A DNA stretch of 64,000 nt, taken from Calycina herbarum (taxonomy: Eukaryota > Ascomycota > Leotiomycetes > Helotiales > Pezizellaceae). The position numbers were made by a program, and so were the translations under genes. The stretch spans positions 124,001 through 188,000 of the forward strand of contig LLEY01000051.1 in the NCBI GenBank assembly GCA_001414485.1, in the 5' to 3' direction. Positions 1 to 13,800 of the stretch are shown here, one piece after another. Position 1 is the first letter of the stretch; each line of letters opens with the position of its first letter. The notes beneath the pieces were generated by a model. It did no database searches and was not told where the DNA came from. It saw nothing but the letters and a program-made list of their open reading frames with translations.

Positions 1-477
1 TACCTAACTAGGTTATTAAACCGATAAGTAATAGATAGACAAATAATAAGATAAGTCTAGAATAGTTAAAACACTTTAATAAATATACTACTACTCGTAT
101 AAAGAGGCTATATTAAATACTTAATCTTAATAGATATAAGAGTTACGAATCAGCTGAGTTCTAAGAATACTATAAGATATATAATATTATAACTCTTAGA
201 CTACTTTCTTACTCGTTCTATCTAACCTAGCTACTTGATATTAGATACTTTAGTATCTTAAAGCAGATATATAGTTAGTAGATTAAGACGTTTATTAAAG
301 CTTATATTAACTATATTACAAAGGTAGAGTTCTTTCTAGCTTTTATAATAGTATATAAGAAATTAATAATAGTTTAAAACGCTTAAGCTAGATTTTATAA
401 AGCTAGCTTAGTATCTTTTAATCTATAAGCTATGATTTTAAAGCTTAATATAAAGTTATAGACTCTAATACTCTCTA
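1..477 (+). mobile_element. Fragment of a pogo/Fot1-like DNA transposon (DDE1 transposase region), cut by the window edge
   Basis: This stretch lines up base for base, apart from many C/T and G/A differences, with about 49272-49740 inside the complete pogo element at 48476-50335. It corresponds to the second half of the DDE1 transposase. Stops are frequent and CA/TG dinucleotides are scarce, so it is RIP-inactivated. The homology ends abruptly near 477 where the control region of Gypsy A begins, so Gypsy A probably inserted into or replaced the rest of this element. The other end lies outside the window. Confidence 0.8.
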
Positions 478-3400
478 TATAATAGTCCTAGTTAGATACA
501 ACTAGATTACGTGCCGAGGTTCTACCGAAGTCTCGCTTAGTATATATAAATAGAGATAGAGTATACTAACTCTTCTCTTCTCTCTTTAGTTTAGTTTTCT
601 TCGAATATAGATACTATTCTATAAGTATCTCTTTTAGTATATTTATAGAGAGCTATTATACTAAAACTAAACTTATACTCTCGCCTAGGAAGGTATATAA
701 ATATTCTAAAACAGACAACGCTGTTTATAAATAAAAGTATATATATTTACCTTATAGTAAATCCCTTAGTATATAGTAATAAGTTATAACACTTCTCTCT
801 TAGCTAGTTTAATAAGCTATTAGATAAAGAGGCTTTACCTTTATTCTTACTACCTACTATTAATACTAGCTTTTAAAAGACTAAGACCTCTTCCTAAGCT
901 ATAGTACTACTACCTATTTCTACTAGTAAAGCTACTACTAGCTCTTCTATAGTAGTAACTAAGTTACCTTCTTCTCTTTCTATCGATAATACCTTATAAT
1001 AAATCCTTTAGATAATAACTACTCTTATAGATAAGGTCTACTACTTTGAAGTTAATACTAGATCTAGATCTATCTTTTAAGTAGTAGAAATATATATACG
1101 CTATAAATATATCTCTATAGAGCTAAAAGCTAAAAAGGTTACCTAATCTACTTCTACTACCTAGTCTTCTAAGAAGACTAGTAGAGTAGAGAATCTATAT
1201 ACGTTTATAATAGAAGACGACTAGATTACGTATAATATCTAGGAGACTGAAATTATAGTAAAGCTATATATTAATACTAACTACTTCGAATCTGAGAAGA
1301 TAAAGCTAAACCTAGTATACCGTGTTACTACTAGCTAAGTACGTGATTATATTTATCTAAAATATAAGTTTAATACTAATAACTGATTTACTACTTATAA
1401 CGAGATACTAGCTTACCTCTGTAATATTATAGTTAGTTCGTACGTTTGTAACAAAGCTTATAAGAAGTACTAAGAGCTATAAATAGCTTAAGAGACGTTC
1501 TACGAGTTTTAAGTAAAGTTTTAGAAGCTAGTAGACGAGTCTAGAGCTCTAAAGTAAGATAGAATTAACGACCTTTTTAATAAGTTAACTATTAACTTCT
1601 AATAAGCTTTTACAGTTATTAGACTTTAAGCTAAGAGAGATATAGACCTCTTTTACACTCTTACTAGTAGCGTCGATAACGACCTACGAGACATTATAGA
1701 AGAAAAGACTAGAAAGCGTATAAGTAAGTATCTATCTACTATAGCTACAAATATAGCTATAGCTACACGTTCTCTAGAAATTCCTACTTACGTAGCTGGT
1801 ATTTACCTCTCTACTAAAAAATGTTATAACTATAGAGAAGTCGGCTATTATATTAAGTCCTGTCTATAGCTAAGAGTCTATAAGAAGGTAGACTTAAGCG
1901 AGCTAGAGAAGGAAGAAGAAGCTAGATCTAAGTTAGGAAACAACTATATCTAAGAGAAGACTCTATCTTAGGTAAATATAAGATTAATCTCTTTAAGATT
2001 AATCTAAGGTTATTAGTTAGTAGAAAAGCGTTTACTTTACCTAGTATAATAATAATTAATAGATATAGTATATAAACTACTACTCTTAGTAACCTTAGAG
2101 TAAATATATTCTCTTTTATAAACACCTAATTCAGCTACGACTTAGCGAAGTTCTATAATCTTAAAATAAAAAGACTTTCTATATCTATAAAGATTTATAG
2201 ATATAATAGAGAGATTAGTAAAGAAGCTACTTACTACCTTCTCTCTAATTACGTATTAGATAGCTGTAAATTCTTTAATATACTCTTTATTCTACTAGAC
2301 CTAGGGTTATATAACGTTATCCTTAGCTGAAAATTCTTTAAACACTTTTATATTAATATTAACGTAACTTATTAAAAGTTACTCTAGCTAGAGAAACTCA
2401 AGCCTTACTTCTCTACTCGGCAGCTTATCTCTCTCTTATATAAAGCTATTCGTTCTAAGAACTCTACGCTCTTTTACTAGAATTAGATAGACGCTTATAA
2501 CCTTATAATAGAAACAGACGAATTATAAAGATAGAATAGCTAATCTATTCTAGAACTTAGTATAATAGAATATTTAGAATATATACCTACGATCTATAAA
2601 AGCAACTACTAGTCTTCTATATAAGTATAATACTAGATTATAAAACAGGAACTTAAGAGATTACCTAAGAAAGTACTTACTCTAGTCTATCGACGAAAGC
2701 CTTTTCTAAAGTAAGAATCTTCTATAATAATTAATATCTCTACTATATCTACGATAGGAATATACTACTATTTACTTTAGAAAGACAGCGAGATGTTTAC
2801 TACTAGCTTATATAAGATTAATAGTATTATAGCTAGATAAGAAGAGGATTATATAATAATACTAGAGGTTCTAGAGAAGTACGAAGATTTTATAGACGTA
2901 TTCTTAAAAGAAGCTTTAGATACTCTACTATCTTACTAATATTATAACTATAAAATACAGCTAGAAGAAACAGATACTCTTAGATATTCTCTACTATATA
3001 AGATATTAACTAAAGAGCTACTTACTATAAAGGAATATATCTTAGATAATCTTTATAAAAGATTTATAGAGTATAACTAGTCTCTTTTTACTACTCTAGT
3101 ACTGTTTATTAAGAAGGTAGATAGAAGATTACGCTTTTATATTAACTTTCGAAAGCTTAATAACCTTACTTAAAAAAACTACTATTTACTTTCTCTTATT
3201 AATAAAATACTAGCTTATATTAGTTAAGCTTATATCTTTATAAAACTCGATATCTATTAAGCTTTCTATTATATACGAATAGATTCTAATTCTAAAGAAC
3301 TAACTACTTTCTATATATATTATAGAATATATAAGTATAAGGTTCTACTCTTTAAACTTATAAATACACTATCTACGTACTAGTAGTATATAAACGACGT

Positions 3401-4035
3401 ACTTTTTAACTATTTAGACGACTTCTACTCTACTTACTTAGACGATATCTTTATCTATTCTTCGAATATATTAGAGTATAAAGAACACGTATAAAAAGTT
3501 CTCTAGTAACTATAAGATACTAGCTTATAAGTAGATATTAAGAAATATAAATTTAACGTTAAGAAGATAAAATACCTTAGCTTTATTATTAAGATTAATA
3601 GTATTAAAATAGATCTAGAAAAAGTTATAGTAGTCTAGAATTAGTAAGTACTAGATATAGTAAAAGATGTCTAGAGCTTTCTAAGCTTTTATAACTTCTA
3701 CTAGAGATTTATATAGAATTATATAATTATTATAAAACCACTTATACGTCTTATAAAGAACAACGTATCTTTTAACTTCGATAAAAGCTATTAGAACGCT
3801 TTTAAAGAGCTAAAAGAATACTTTATAATAATACTAGTTCTTTATTACTACTTTTAAAAGCTTTCTACGATAATTAAGACAGACGTCTTAGATAGAATAA
3901 TCGCTAGAATACTATAATAATAGTAAGTAGATAGTAAATAGTATCTAGTAGCTTACTTTAGTAAGGTTATATCCTTAGCTAAGTATAATTATAAGATTTA
4001 TAATAAAGAGATACTTATAGTTATACACTTACTTA
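478..4035 (+). mobile_element. Ty3/Gypsy retrotransposon 'A', RIP-inactivated, truncated in the RNase H region
   Basis: The first about 500 bases repeat in reverse at 26001-26525 and carry a TATA-like TATATAAATAG followed by a T/C-rich tract, as expected of an LTR or leader. A gag-like frame follows (about 1100-1700), with a degenerate zinc knuckle near 1810-1860 whose cysteines are partly changed to tyrosine. The reverse transcriptase lies at about 2980-3560, including a Y-L-D-D box, and RNase H-like sequence at about 3770-4030. The element breaks at 4035, where an LTR of Gypsy B begins; no integrase remains. Every frame has many TAA/TAG stops created by C-to-T changes. Order gag, protease, RT, RNase H identifies Ty3/Gypsy. 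The exact 5' end is inferred from the second copy. Confidence 0.75.
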
Positions 4036-4481
4036 TATAACGAAACTTAAACCGACTATATAAAGGTAACTAAGTCTCGAGAGTTAGTATATAAATAGGA
4101 AGTATAGAAGCGCTAGATTGTTTACTTATAAGTAAACTCGTTACTTATATTAAAGATATTAAATAAGATAATAAGATTAATAACTAAAGTTAAGTACGAA
4201 GCTTCTATTTAATAGTAGATATACTAGTATATATAGAACCTCTTATACTACCTAGATCTCTATACTAGCCTAGATCCCTAGATCCTCGTAGATCTCTTAA
4301 GTGATCTAAGAGAATCTATTATATAACTTCTAATAGTTATCTAATAGTAAGATCCTAGAATATCTAAATACCTTTATATTACTAATTCTCTCTAGTATTA
4401 CTTTCTATTTCTTAGATCTTATACCTTATTCTACTAAAGTACTGTCTAGACTACTTATTATATATAATATAATTTATAATA
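4036..4481 (-). repeat. LTR of Gypsy B, copy 1 (446 bp)
   Basis: It is homologous to 24484-24930 (opposite orientation) and 25556-26000 (same orientation). Allowing for RIP, the ends read about TGT(T/A)ACGAA and its complement, a short terminal inverted repeat typical of LTRs. The CACGTG box of copy 3 has become TATATA-like here. No matching 5-bp duplications are visible beside it, so ends were set from the three-way comparison. Confidence 0.75.
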
Positions 4482-4799
4482 CTATTCTCTTCTTAGCTTA
4501 ATATATTCTTATACTTAAGTATAAGCTAAGAAACTTAGTTAAGATATTAGTAATATCCTTTCCTTTTTATTATATCTTATCTTATATAAAAGAAGAAAGA
4601 AGAATAAATACTACTTATAAAAAGTATTAAAATAGTTTATAATAAAATATTACTATACTTCTACTTTACTTCTTAGAAGTATAGATATTTTATTAACTCT
4701 TTATAGTCCTCTTAATATTCTAAATACGTTTAGTTAAAGCTAAAATATAATAGAACTAATAACGCCTAGAAAAGAACGTTCTCTAAGCTAGTAACTAGG

Positions 4800-5011
4800 C
4801 TTCTATTAAAAAGTAAGAGAAGAAGCTTAAGAGAGAGAAGGAGAAAGCAATAGTAAGGATTCTATAGTTATAAAAGTAGAAGGCCTTTCTAAAAGAAAGA
4901 TAATATAAAATATCTTATTAAAGACTTTGTTTTCTTAATAAACTCGACGCTTCTAAGAAGATAGAAAAGAAAGAGAAGAAGAAGAGAGAAAGAGAAGAGA
5001 AAGAGTAGTAA
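4800..5011 (+). pseudogene. Antisense coiled-coil frame of Gypsy B (copy in the minus-strand element)
   Basis: Read on the plus strand, antisense to Gypsy B pol, this gives a lysine/glutamate-rich heptad-like frame around the motif KAFLKER, then LNKLDASKK, then a run of EK/EE residues. The same frame with the same motifs occurs in the other Gypsy B copy at about 23950-24180 on the minus strand. It is interrupted by TAG/TAA codons attributable to C-to-T changes and cut at 5011 by insertion of Gypsy E; it resumes at 10485. I recall similar lysine-rich frames with a 'LDELD' core among fungal repeat-derived predictions, but this was not checked. Function unknown. Confidence 0.5.
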
Positions 5012-5252
5012 TGTTAAGGGTTACACCCGTGGAATAAGTCTCGGAGTACTCCAGCGACGCATTCACGTGACCTCGCTTGGCAACGCATGGACGTAACAGA
5101 ACCTTCGAGAGTACCCTTGGCAGAACCCTCTAGAATGAGTTAACTAAGTATATAAGTTAGCAAGGACTCTAGCTTAGAAAGGACAATCGAATCTTCTTAT
5201 ATATAGACACCTCTATAGTTCAATTCATTAGTATTTGCTATAAGTCCTAATA
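5012..5252 (+). repeat. 5' LTR of Gypsy E (241 bp)
   Basis: It begins TGTTAAGGG and ends CCTAATA (ancestral CA mutated to TA). It differs from the 3' LTR at about fifteen positions by eye, all transitions, the pattern RIP produces. It contains CACGTG at 5064-5069. Confidence 0.9.
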
Positions 5253-8200
5253 TTAGATTCGATTCTCAAACCAATACTAGAACAACAGGCCTTTACAGCA
5301 ATACTAGAACATATTAGGCTATTTTAGCAACACTAGAATACAACGGGCCTTTATAGTAATACTAGAACACATCGGGCTATTTTGGCAACACTAGAACACA
5401 TCGGGCCTTTACGGTAACACTAGAACTTACAGGCTATTTCACGGTATTTACAGAACTTATAGATAATAGGAGAACTATAAGAAGGCGGTATGCCGAATCA
5501 GCTACCTACCTAGTTCCTATAGTATGTTTAAGAGCAGTAGAATCAGTTAACATCTGCCTAAGAGAACGATCGTCTATAGATTACGAACAAGTAAAAGAAG
5601 GATAAGAAAGCTCGCTTATAAATAATCTACAATAATAATAAACCTAGGAAATCTCTTCCTCTATTACTAGAATTCTATAGAGACTTAGACAAGCTAGAAG
5701 CTTAGTTATAATAAGCATAAGCTAAAATCGAAGTCAACTACTACAGATGTACTAAATACGTTAAGTTTTAAGTACTTAACAGATCCTTATAGGGTAAGGC
5801 GCTCTATAGAATAGAAGTATAGGTACAGGAACAGGGTAAGCTAGAGCTAGCTAATAGTAGTGATTTCTTAGGTTAAGTAGAGTTTGTGTTTAGAGACCTA
5901 TAAGCTAAGGAAAGAGCGTAACAAAAGCTAGAATCCTTCCGCTAGAGCTTAAGACCATTCCTAGAGGTCTTTACGGAATAGCAAGCCCTACTTATAGAGT
6001 CTAGAGGAGGATCTTAGCTAGACAACGTAAAAAAGGTGTCTCTTAACCGAATCCTTAGTAACGAGTTAGTTAAGGCGATGATCATAGTTCCTTCTTAACC
6101 TAACTTCGAGTCTTACTACTCTATTATTAAAGAAACAGACGACTGCTTAAGGGCTTATAAAGCTCGAATATTAAGATCTAGGGCCTAGACTCTCCTAGAA
6201 ACACTACAGACCTCTTAGAAACGCTCGACAGATACTATATAGCAGGTAACGAGCGGTAATATCGCTAATAGACCGAAAGTCATCTATAAGGCATCCGTAG
6301 AGGGCATAGATTAGGAACCAGCACCTACTAAAGTCTTAACAACTAGTACTAAGCGTGCTAAATAGGTGTCCTAGGAAGAACGAAGCAACCGTGCTCGTAC
6401 TGGTCGCTGTCTTCGCTGCGGAGCTACTGGTTATTTTGTTTAAGAATGTCTATATAGACTACTAAGGTGACCTATAACAGCGGATTCGGTCTATAAACAG
6501 AAGGCAGAGGTTAAGGAAGTAGCGCCAGAATTAGAAGAAGAAGACGGTGATGTCTCCTCGGATTCGGAAAACTAGTAGCTCTTGTTAGAAAGCGTAGGCA
6601 GGGGCGACGAAGGGAGTTGTTAGTAATAGACACTTAGAGACATTTTAAGTAGGAATATATAGACGAGAAACCTCTTCTTATATCGGCTTTAGTAAATAGG
6701 GTAGCTACTTTATAAGCCTTAGTAGATTTAGGGTGTTTAGTCTATAGAATTGTTTTAGACTGTTTTATCTATTACTATTAGCTCTCTTATATATAAATTA
6801 TACTAAGGTATTTATAGTTAGTAGAAGGAGTATTAGAGAATACTATATCCTAAGTAGTATCTTTTAGCATAGATATTAGAGGCTACTAGTAGAAACGGGT
6901 TTATACTTACGTAGTCTCTAAGATCGAGGGTTATAAAATGATTCTAGGAAAATCTTAGTTAAGGAGAGAGCGAGCTTTACTTAACGCTGCTAAGGGATGC
7001 TTGCTCTTCTAAGACTCTAGGTTAGAAGTTTATAGCGAGCTAGAAAAGTCTTACTCCTATAAGCAAGTAAGCACAGCTGTCTTCTACTTTCTTATAGATC
7101 GAAAACGGAAGCTACAGGTCTTTATAGTAAGCCTTACAGATATTACAAAAGCCTTAGCGGAAAAGAAGTATACAGACCTACAGACGAAGCTACCTAGCTG
7201 GATTAGCCTAGAATTCTATCTAGTATTTAATAAGAAGGAAGTAAACAAGTTACTAGTATATTATAAAGGAATTAATCATAGTATCGAGCTCTTATAGACT
7301 GAAAACGGATTAGAAGAAACAGTCCCCTAGGGGCTACTCTATAACATATTATAAGACAAGCTATTAGTACTCTATAAAACCCTAATAGAGTTACTAGACA
7401 AGGAATTCATTCGAGTAAGCAACTCTCTAGCAGCTACGCTAGTACTTTTTATATAGAAGCTAGAAGGGGGTCTACAGTTCTATTACGACTACTAAGTACT
7501 AAATAAGTTAACCTATAAGGACTGCTACCCTTTGCCTTTAATCTAAGAAATACTTAACTAGATTAGGAAAGCTAAGTAGTTTATAAAAATAGATGTTATT
7601 ACTACCTTTTATAAGATACGGATTAAGAAGAGAGACGAGTAGAAAACGGCTTTCTAGACATGCTTTAGGCTTTTTAAATAGCTTATTACCCCTTTTAGAC
7701 TTGTAAATGCTCCTAGCACTTTCTAGTAGTATATTAATTATACGCTTTAAGAGTTCTTAGACAACTTTGTCTTAGTATATATCGACGATGTCTTAGTCTT
7801 TATAGACGGTACTTGTAACCAGCACCGCGAGCATGTTTATAAAGTAATATAAAGGCTTTAAGATGCTAGGCTATAGCTTAATATTAATAAGTACGAATTT
7901 GAAGTATAGTCTATAAAGTACCTTAGGTTTATTATAGAAGTAGAGAAAGGTTTATAGATAGACCTAGCTAAAATATAAGCTATTATAGATTAGAAAGCAC
8001 TAATAATAGTAAAAGGCGTCCTTAGCTTTCTAGGATTTGCGAATTTCTATCGACGGTTTATTAAGGACTTTTCACAGATTATAGCTCCTCTTTATAGACT
8101 TGTTAAAAAGGATATATCCTTCTAATAGACAGACGAAGCGAATAGAGCTTTCGAACAGTTAAAGCAGGCCTTTATAGAGGCCCTAGTATTAGCTCAGTTT

Positions 8201-10243
8201 AACCTAGATCATAAGACAGTCCTAGAGATAGACTCCTCTAGATATTACTTAGGAGGCGTGCTCTCTTAAGTAAAGAATAGCGTCTTATAGCCCGTAGCCT
8301 TCTTCTTAAAGAAACACACATCTACTAAATATAATTACCTAATATATAACAAAGAGTTATTAGCTATTATTCGTTGCCTTAAGAAATAGGAAGCGGAGTT
8401 AAAAAGTATTAGGTAGTTTATAGTACTTATAGATTATAAGAATCTTAAGTACTTTATAATAGTCTATAAACTGTCTAAAAGACAAATACAGTAGTAGTTA
8501 ATACTTAGTAAGTTTAACCTAATTATCTAATACCGCTTAGGTAAAGAGGGAGAACTACTAAATATACTAATAAGGAGGGACTAGGACCTCCTAGAGGAGG
8601 GAGATAAACGCCTTAATTATAGGATAGTATAACTAATTCTAGATAGAATGATTTAAGGAAATACTATACAGCTAGTAGTAGTGTTAGTAAACGGGAGGAA
8701 TCAAGTAAGCGACGTAGCGACGTAGCAAGCGTTTATAGACCAACTATAGAACCTCTAAGAAGAGGGAAAGGTATAGGATAAGGACTTTAGGCGTCTTATA
8801 GATACTATCTACTAAGGAGATAGAGTGTTTCTAGCAGACCTCGCTTCTCTAGTCAAAGTCTCTATCTCTAACTACTTAGTTAATAAGAACAGTGATTTAC
8901 GGTTTAGAGGCAGACTATAGGTCCCCGACTATAAGCTGCTATAGACTGCAATTATATAGGAACTCTATAATTCTACACTTATAGGCTATCCTAGCAAGAA
9001 CGGGACAATTGTAATAGTCTTAAGGGAGTTCTTCTAGCTAAACCTATAGACTATAGTTAAGCAGTTTATCTATAACTATAGAGTTTATAGACGTACCAAG
9101 GTCTAGAGAGATCGTAAACAAGGCCTGCTTCGTCTGTTACTAATTCCTAAGCAGCAATAGTAGGAGATCTCTGTCGACTTTATTAGACCACTACCTATAA
9201 GTAAAGGCTCTAATACAATAGCAGTGTTCACGGACCGTTTAGGCAAAGGGGTGCTCCTTATAGCTTATAACTCGACTATATCATCGGAGGAATTTACTCG
9301 CTTATTTATTACTATACACTATAGCTTACATAGACTACTAAGAGTAATAGTATCTAATAGGGGCCTGTAATTTATTAGACAAGCATAGAAGACGCTTTAT
9401 AACTTCTTACGGATTAAACAACGGATCTCTATAGCCTTCTATCTACAAACTGACGGGTTAACAGAACAGGCAAATACTAAAGTTAAGACGCTTCTATAGC
9501 AGTAGATTAATATAGCTTAGGACGACTAGGCCGACTAGCTGCCAGTAGTACAGCTAGCTTTTAATAGACAGGATTTAATATCAACGGGTATAAGCCCCTT
9601 CTAACTTAGCCACGGCTATCCGTTATAGACTATCGACCCCTTAATAGACGTTATAGTACCTATAAATACAAAAACACTAATTCAAAAGGGCGAAGCAATA
9701 GTAGCAAAGATTAAAGCTATTATAGAATAGGCATAATCATCAATAGCAAGGGTATAATAAGACTAGGAGACTTAAGCAAATCGTTCACGGAATACCGCTC
9801 CTGTATATAAGGTTAGAGACAAGGTTTACTTAAGCTTACGGAATATACAGACAGACAGGGCTAGTAAGAAACTAGACGCTCGATCCGCTAAGTTTACAGT
9901 TATCGAGGTTATTAGCCCGTCTATATATAGGCTAGACACCCTGCCTAGTATCTATAATATCTTTAATATAGACTTATTAAGGCTAGCAGCTACAGACCCG
10001 CTGCCTAGTCAAATTACAGACGATGATCAACCACCTATAATATTAGTAGACAATACTATAGAATAGTAAGTTAAAAGAATACTAGGTCAATAGCAAAAGA
10101 AGCTCCTAGGGAAAGGCTCTCGTACTCGACTCGAGTACAAGGTTAAATAGACAGGATACGCAAACCTAACATAGGAACCTGCTACTAAGTTAGAGGACAT
10201 AGTAGCCCTAGACACCTACCTTTAAGAGTAGGAAGAGGGGTAA

Positions 10244-10484
10244 TATCAAGGGTTATACTCGTAGAATAAGTCTCGGAGTACTCTAGCGACGCATTCACGT
10301 GACCTCGCTTGGCAACGCATAGACGTAACAGAACCTTCGAGAGTACCCTTAGCAGAACCCTCTAGAATGAGTTAACTAAGTATATAAGTTAGCAAGGACT
10401 CTGGCTTAGAAAGGACAATCGAATCTTCTTATACATAGACACCTCTGTAGTTTAATTCATCAGTATTTGCTATAAGTCCTAACA
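10244..10484 (+). repeat. 3' LTR of Gypsy E (241 bp)
   Basis: It starts TATCAAGGG (TG mutated to TA) and ends CCTAACA, retaining the canonical CA. It contains CACGTG at 10296-10301 and is followed by the duplication AGTAA. Confidence 0.9.
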
Positions 10485-10692
10485 AGTAAGAGATAGAAGT
10501 TATACGTCTAGTAGCTTTATCTATTTCTACTAGTTCTTAATCTAAGCTAAGCTTTAACCTAGCCTTTCTTAAGGCCTTTCCTTTTAACTATAAGATATAA
10601 GTAAACCTAGGTTTTACTAGTAGAATTCCTAAAGTTCTACTAAGTACTAGTTAAGGTTACTTTATAGTTCCTAAGTATTTTCTAAGTATAGG

Positions 10693-10862
10693 TGTCGTTA
10701 TATAGGTGAATAAGCCTCTGACTCATATCTATCCACGTGACTAGCACGCTAGTACCACGCTAGCACAAGCATAAATAGTCGTACTTCGAGTACCTAGAAT
10801 AGTTATAGAGAATATAATACGTATATATAACCAGATAGATTTATAACCAAGTTATACTAACA
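10693..10862 (+). repeat. 5' LTR of the Copia element (170 bp)
   Basis: It begins TGTCGTTATATAGG and ends ATACTAACA. CACGTG lies at 10734-10739, followed by short direct repeats of a CACGCTAG type. It is near-identical to the 3' LTR. Confidence 0.9.
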
Positions 10863-13800
10863 CTGATCAGTGTTATACGTAGATCAGATTACTTAGTTAT
10901 AAGCTCACTTATACTTACTATAGTTAAGTATCTTTAGCTAACTAAACGTTAAGAGTGGTACTGTTATACGCCGTAGCCTACTACTACGTATAATCCTCTA
11001 ACCTTGTTTAGATTCGATTATATAAGTATACTATTCTACGCTTCGCCCTAGGATTTATATAACGTATAACCTTTAAGACGAATCCACCTTATATTAAGAT
11101 TACGGACTTGGAATCGCTTATTACTTTAACTCCTTTATATTTACTTATATTAACTTGTTAAGTAAATCACCTATACCTCCGATTTACTAAAAAGAAGTAG
11201 AAGGAATCTAGTTATCTAAAACACTACTCTAAACCTTTAAGAAAGTCGACTACTAGCTATCGTTTAAGCTATCCGACCTTTTATAGCGAGATTCTATAAA
11301 GTATCCTAGGAAGTACGATTATTAGACCTTTTCTATCCCGATTACGTTTAGTACTAGGATTATACTACTATTAACACTATAAATACTACGGCTATCAACA
11401 CCTAACAATACTATAGCAACTAAAGGAACCGGAACAGAAGAAGGTCGTTAGAAGCCTAATTTAGAAACCGTAGACAGCGATACTCTTAATATTTATATAC
11501 GAGATTATATAGACGAATACTAAGTAGGAAAGGAATATTACGCTGCTTTATAGGAGGCTTTTCGAGAAGACTTTAAAGGATAGAATCTTAAACACTTTAA
11601 GATAATTATATCTACTTAATATACTAGCGGTCTTCGAAGAACCCTCCGATTAAGAGGTGTATATATAGAAGATCTTTATAGAAGAGAAAGCGGTAGAGTA
11701 GTATAGGCTTTATATAACACCTTAACAGAGGAGGAGAAGACGCTAGTACCTTATAAGGAACTTAAGAAGATTAAGTCTAAGAGAGAGGTTCTATTTAAGG
11801 AATTAAGATAGCGTTTAAAGAATCCTTATAAGAATCCTCTGAATATTAAGGAATTTATTAACAAAGGGGACACTATTATACTATCACCTAGTAAGTTAAG
11901 AAAGACGAGTAAATCAGTCCTTCTAGTAACACTATTAAAGTCTTTAAAGACACTAGTAAAGAAGGCACTAGCAACTCCAGCTCTTAAGATAACATCTAAA
12001 TCGATACTATCTAAGACCCCTTCTAAGACCCCTTCTAAATCGAGTAATAAATCAATAATAAAGAAGTTACTTTTAGAGGCACTTAAGAGAGCTAAGCGAG
12101 AAAAGAAGAAGGGTAAGTCGTTAAAGTATAACTAAGAACCTTCTGACGATTCTTCTTCTTCTTCCTCTAAAAGCTCTTCTAACGAATTAGACGACGAGGA
12201 TCTAGATAATAACGAAGAGGACGATTTAGATAATAATAGAGGTGATAGAAGTGATAGAGAAGACGAAGGTGATGCTAATAGAAGATAAAAGAGGAAAGGA
12301 GATTAATATATTCTTGGAAACCTTATAAGAGTATATATATCTAACGATATTAAGTTTAGAAGCTAGGGAGAGAATCTCGACCTTAAGCTAGTAGTGTTTA
12401 TAGATAAATACTAGATATATAGACTTCAAAAGAAGGCGTATAAGAAGGCTTTTTCAATGATGCTTAAGAGAGACGCCTAGGAATTTTATTATATAGAAGT
12501 TATTAATATTATTAACGAACTTACTTTTAAAGTACTTTGTAGCAAATTTAAGAAGTAATACTAGGACCTTAATTATATCTAGAACACCTTAATAGAATAG
12601 AATAATACTATGCTTAAGGAATATAAGAGAAAGTATCTAGATAAGCTTATTCTTAAGGTTTTTAAAAAGATATATAAAAGACTATAATAGATTAAGTATA
12701 GACTTCTAAAACATATGTATAAGGAAGAGGAATTCGCTAATAAGCTTCTTCTAGCTTATTATAGATACGAAGAGATATCTTATATAGTGTTAAAACTACT
12801 AAAGAAGCTGAAGCTTTCGCTTATAACCTATTCTATTAAATTAGTACTTAGTATATAGTAGAACCTACATCTAAAAGTAGAAGCATTTATAGCTGAAGAC
12901 GATAAGGAAGATAACGATACTAATATAAATCTTATAGACCGAATATTATAAACGAATATAGGATTAAAAGAGAATAACTTCTATAGAGGATTCTGTAGAT
13001 CTGTAAATCAGTCTACGCTAAGTACGTTAAATACGAATACTCGACTAGTAAATGCCTTACTCGATTTAAAGTATAGAATATATATAAAACCTAATTATTA
13101 GTCTATGAATTACCCTAAGCTAAGTTAGGATAAATAGGAGAATAAGTGGAAGTCTAGATATACTAAGAGATATAGAAAGCTACTCTCTTATTATAGATAT
13201 AGATAGTATCTTATAGGATACGAAGGCACTAAGCCGGATAAGGATATATCTAAAGAGATCGCTATAATGATTCTTAAAGACGATATAGACGACATTATCG
13301 AGAATTATATTACTAAGTATATAGAGATCGTTATCTTAGAAGCTTAATATATTATAGATAACTTAACCAGCTCCGTATACGAACACGCTAGTAGTAGATT
13401 ACTACCACTTCTATATAGGGAAATCTTAACTTTAGTTCCTAGTACTAAGAGATATTACTATAATAAGTTCTTTAGTATTATAATCGATATAGAAGCTGTA
13501 AAGAAGTCTACTATCGGTTATAACTAGTATCTTATATTTAATACTATTGAAAAGACCTCTATTTATAATAGCTAGAAGATTAATATTAAATTTAGCGTTG
13601 GAATAGGCACTTTAATTAGCTTAATATTCGTAGATACACCGATTAGTTTAATCGAATTCTACGTACTATATATAGATACGCTATTCCTACTTTACCTTAA
13701 CGATATAGATACGCTAGGAGTTATATTTAATAACCTTAGTAACACTCTTATAATAAGTAATAGACACGAAGTCTCAGTCGTACAACGATTCGGTCATCCT

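Larger units (their letters stand above)
5012..10484 (+). mobile_element. Complete Ty3/Gypsy chromovirus-type retrotransposon 'E' (5473 bp), RIP-inactivated
   Basis: Two 241-bp LTRs (5012-5252 and 10244-10484) enclose the element, flanked by the perfect duplication AGTAA (5007-5011 and 10485-10489). Internal order on the plus strand: gag with a zinc knuckle at about 6390-6450 (C-x2-C-x4-Y-x4-C, the His changed to Tyr), protease, reverse transcriptase at about 7330-7960 including YIDDVLVF, RNase H at about 8150-8480, integrase at about 9140-9800 (aspartate regions and QTDGLTEQAN), and a C-terminal chromodomain-like segment at about 10100-10230. Stops from CAA/CAG-to-TAA/TAG and TGG-to-TAG changes occur throughout. 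It inserted into the antisense region of Gypsy B. RIP is milder than in the surrounding elements, so it is younger. Confidence 0.92.

Noticed and set aside
1928..2125. Minus-strand 65-codon frame in Gypsy A
   Set aside because: A Leu/Ile-rich frame in RIP-mutated DNA; A/T-rich codons explain it by chance.
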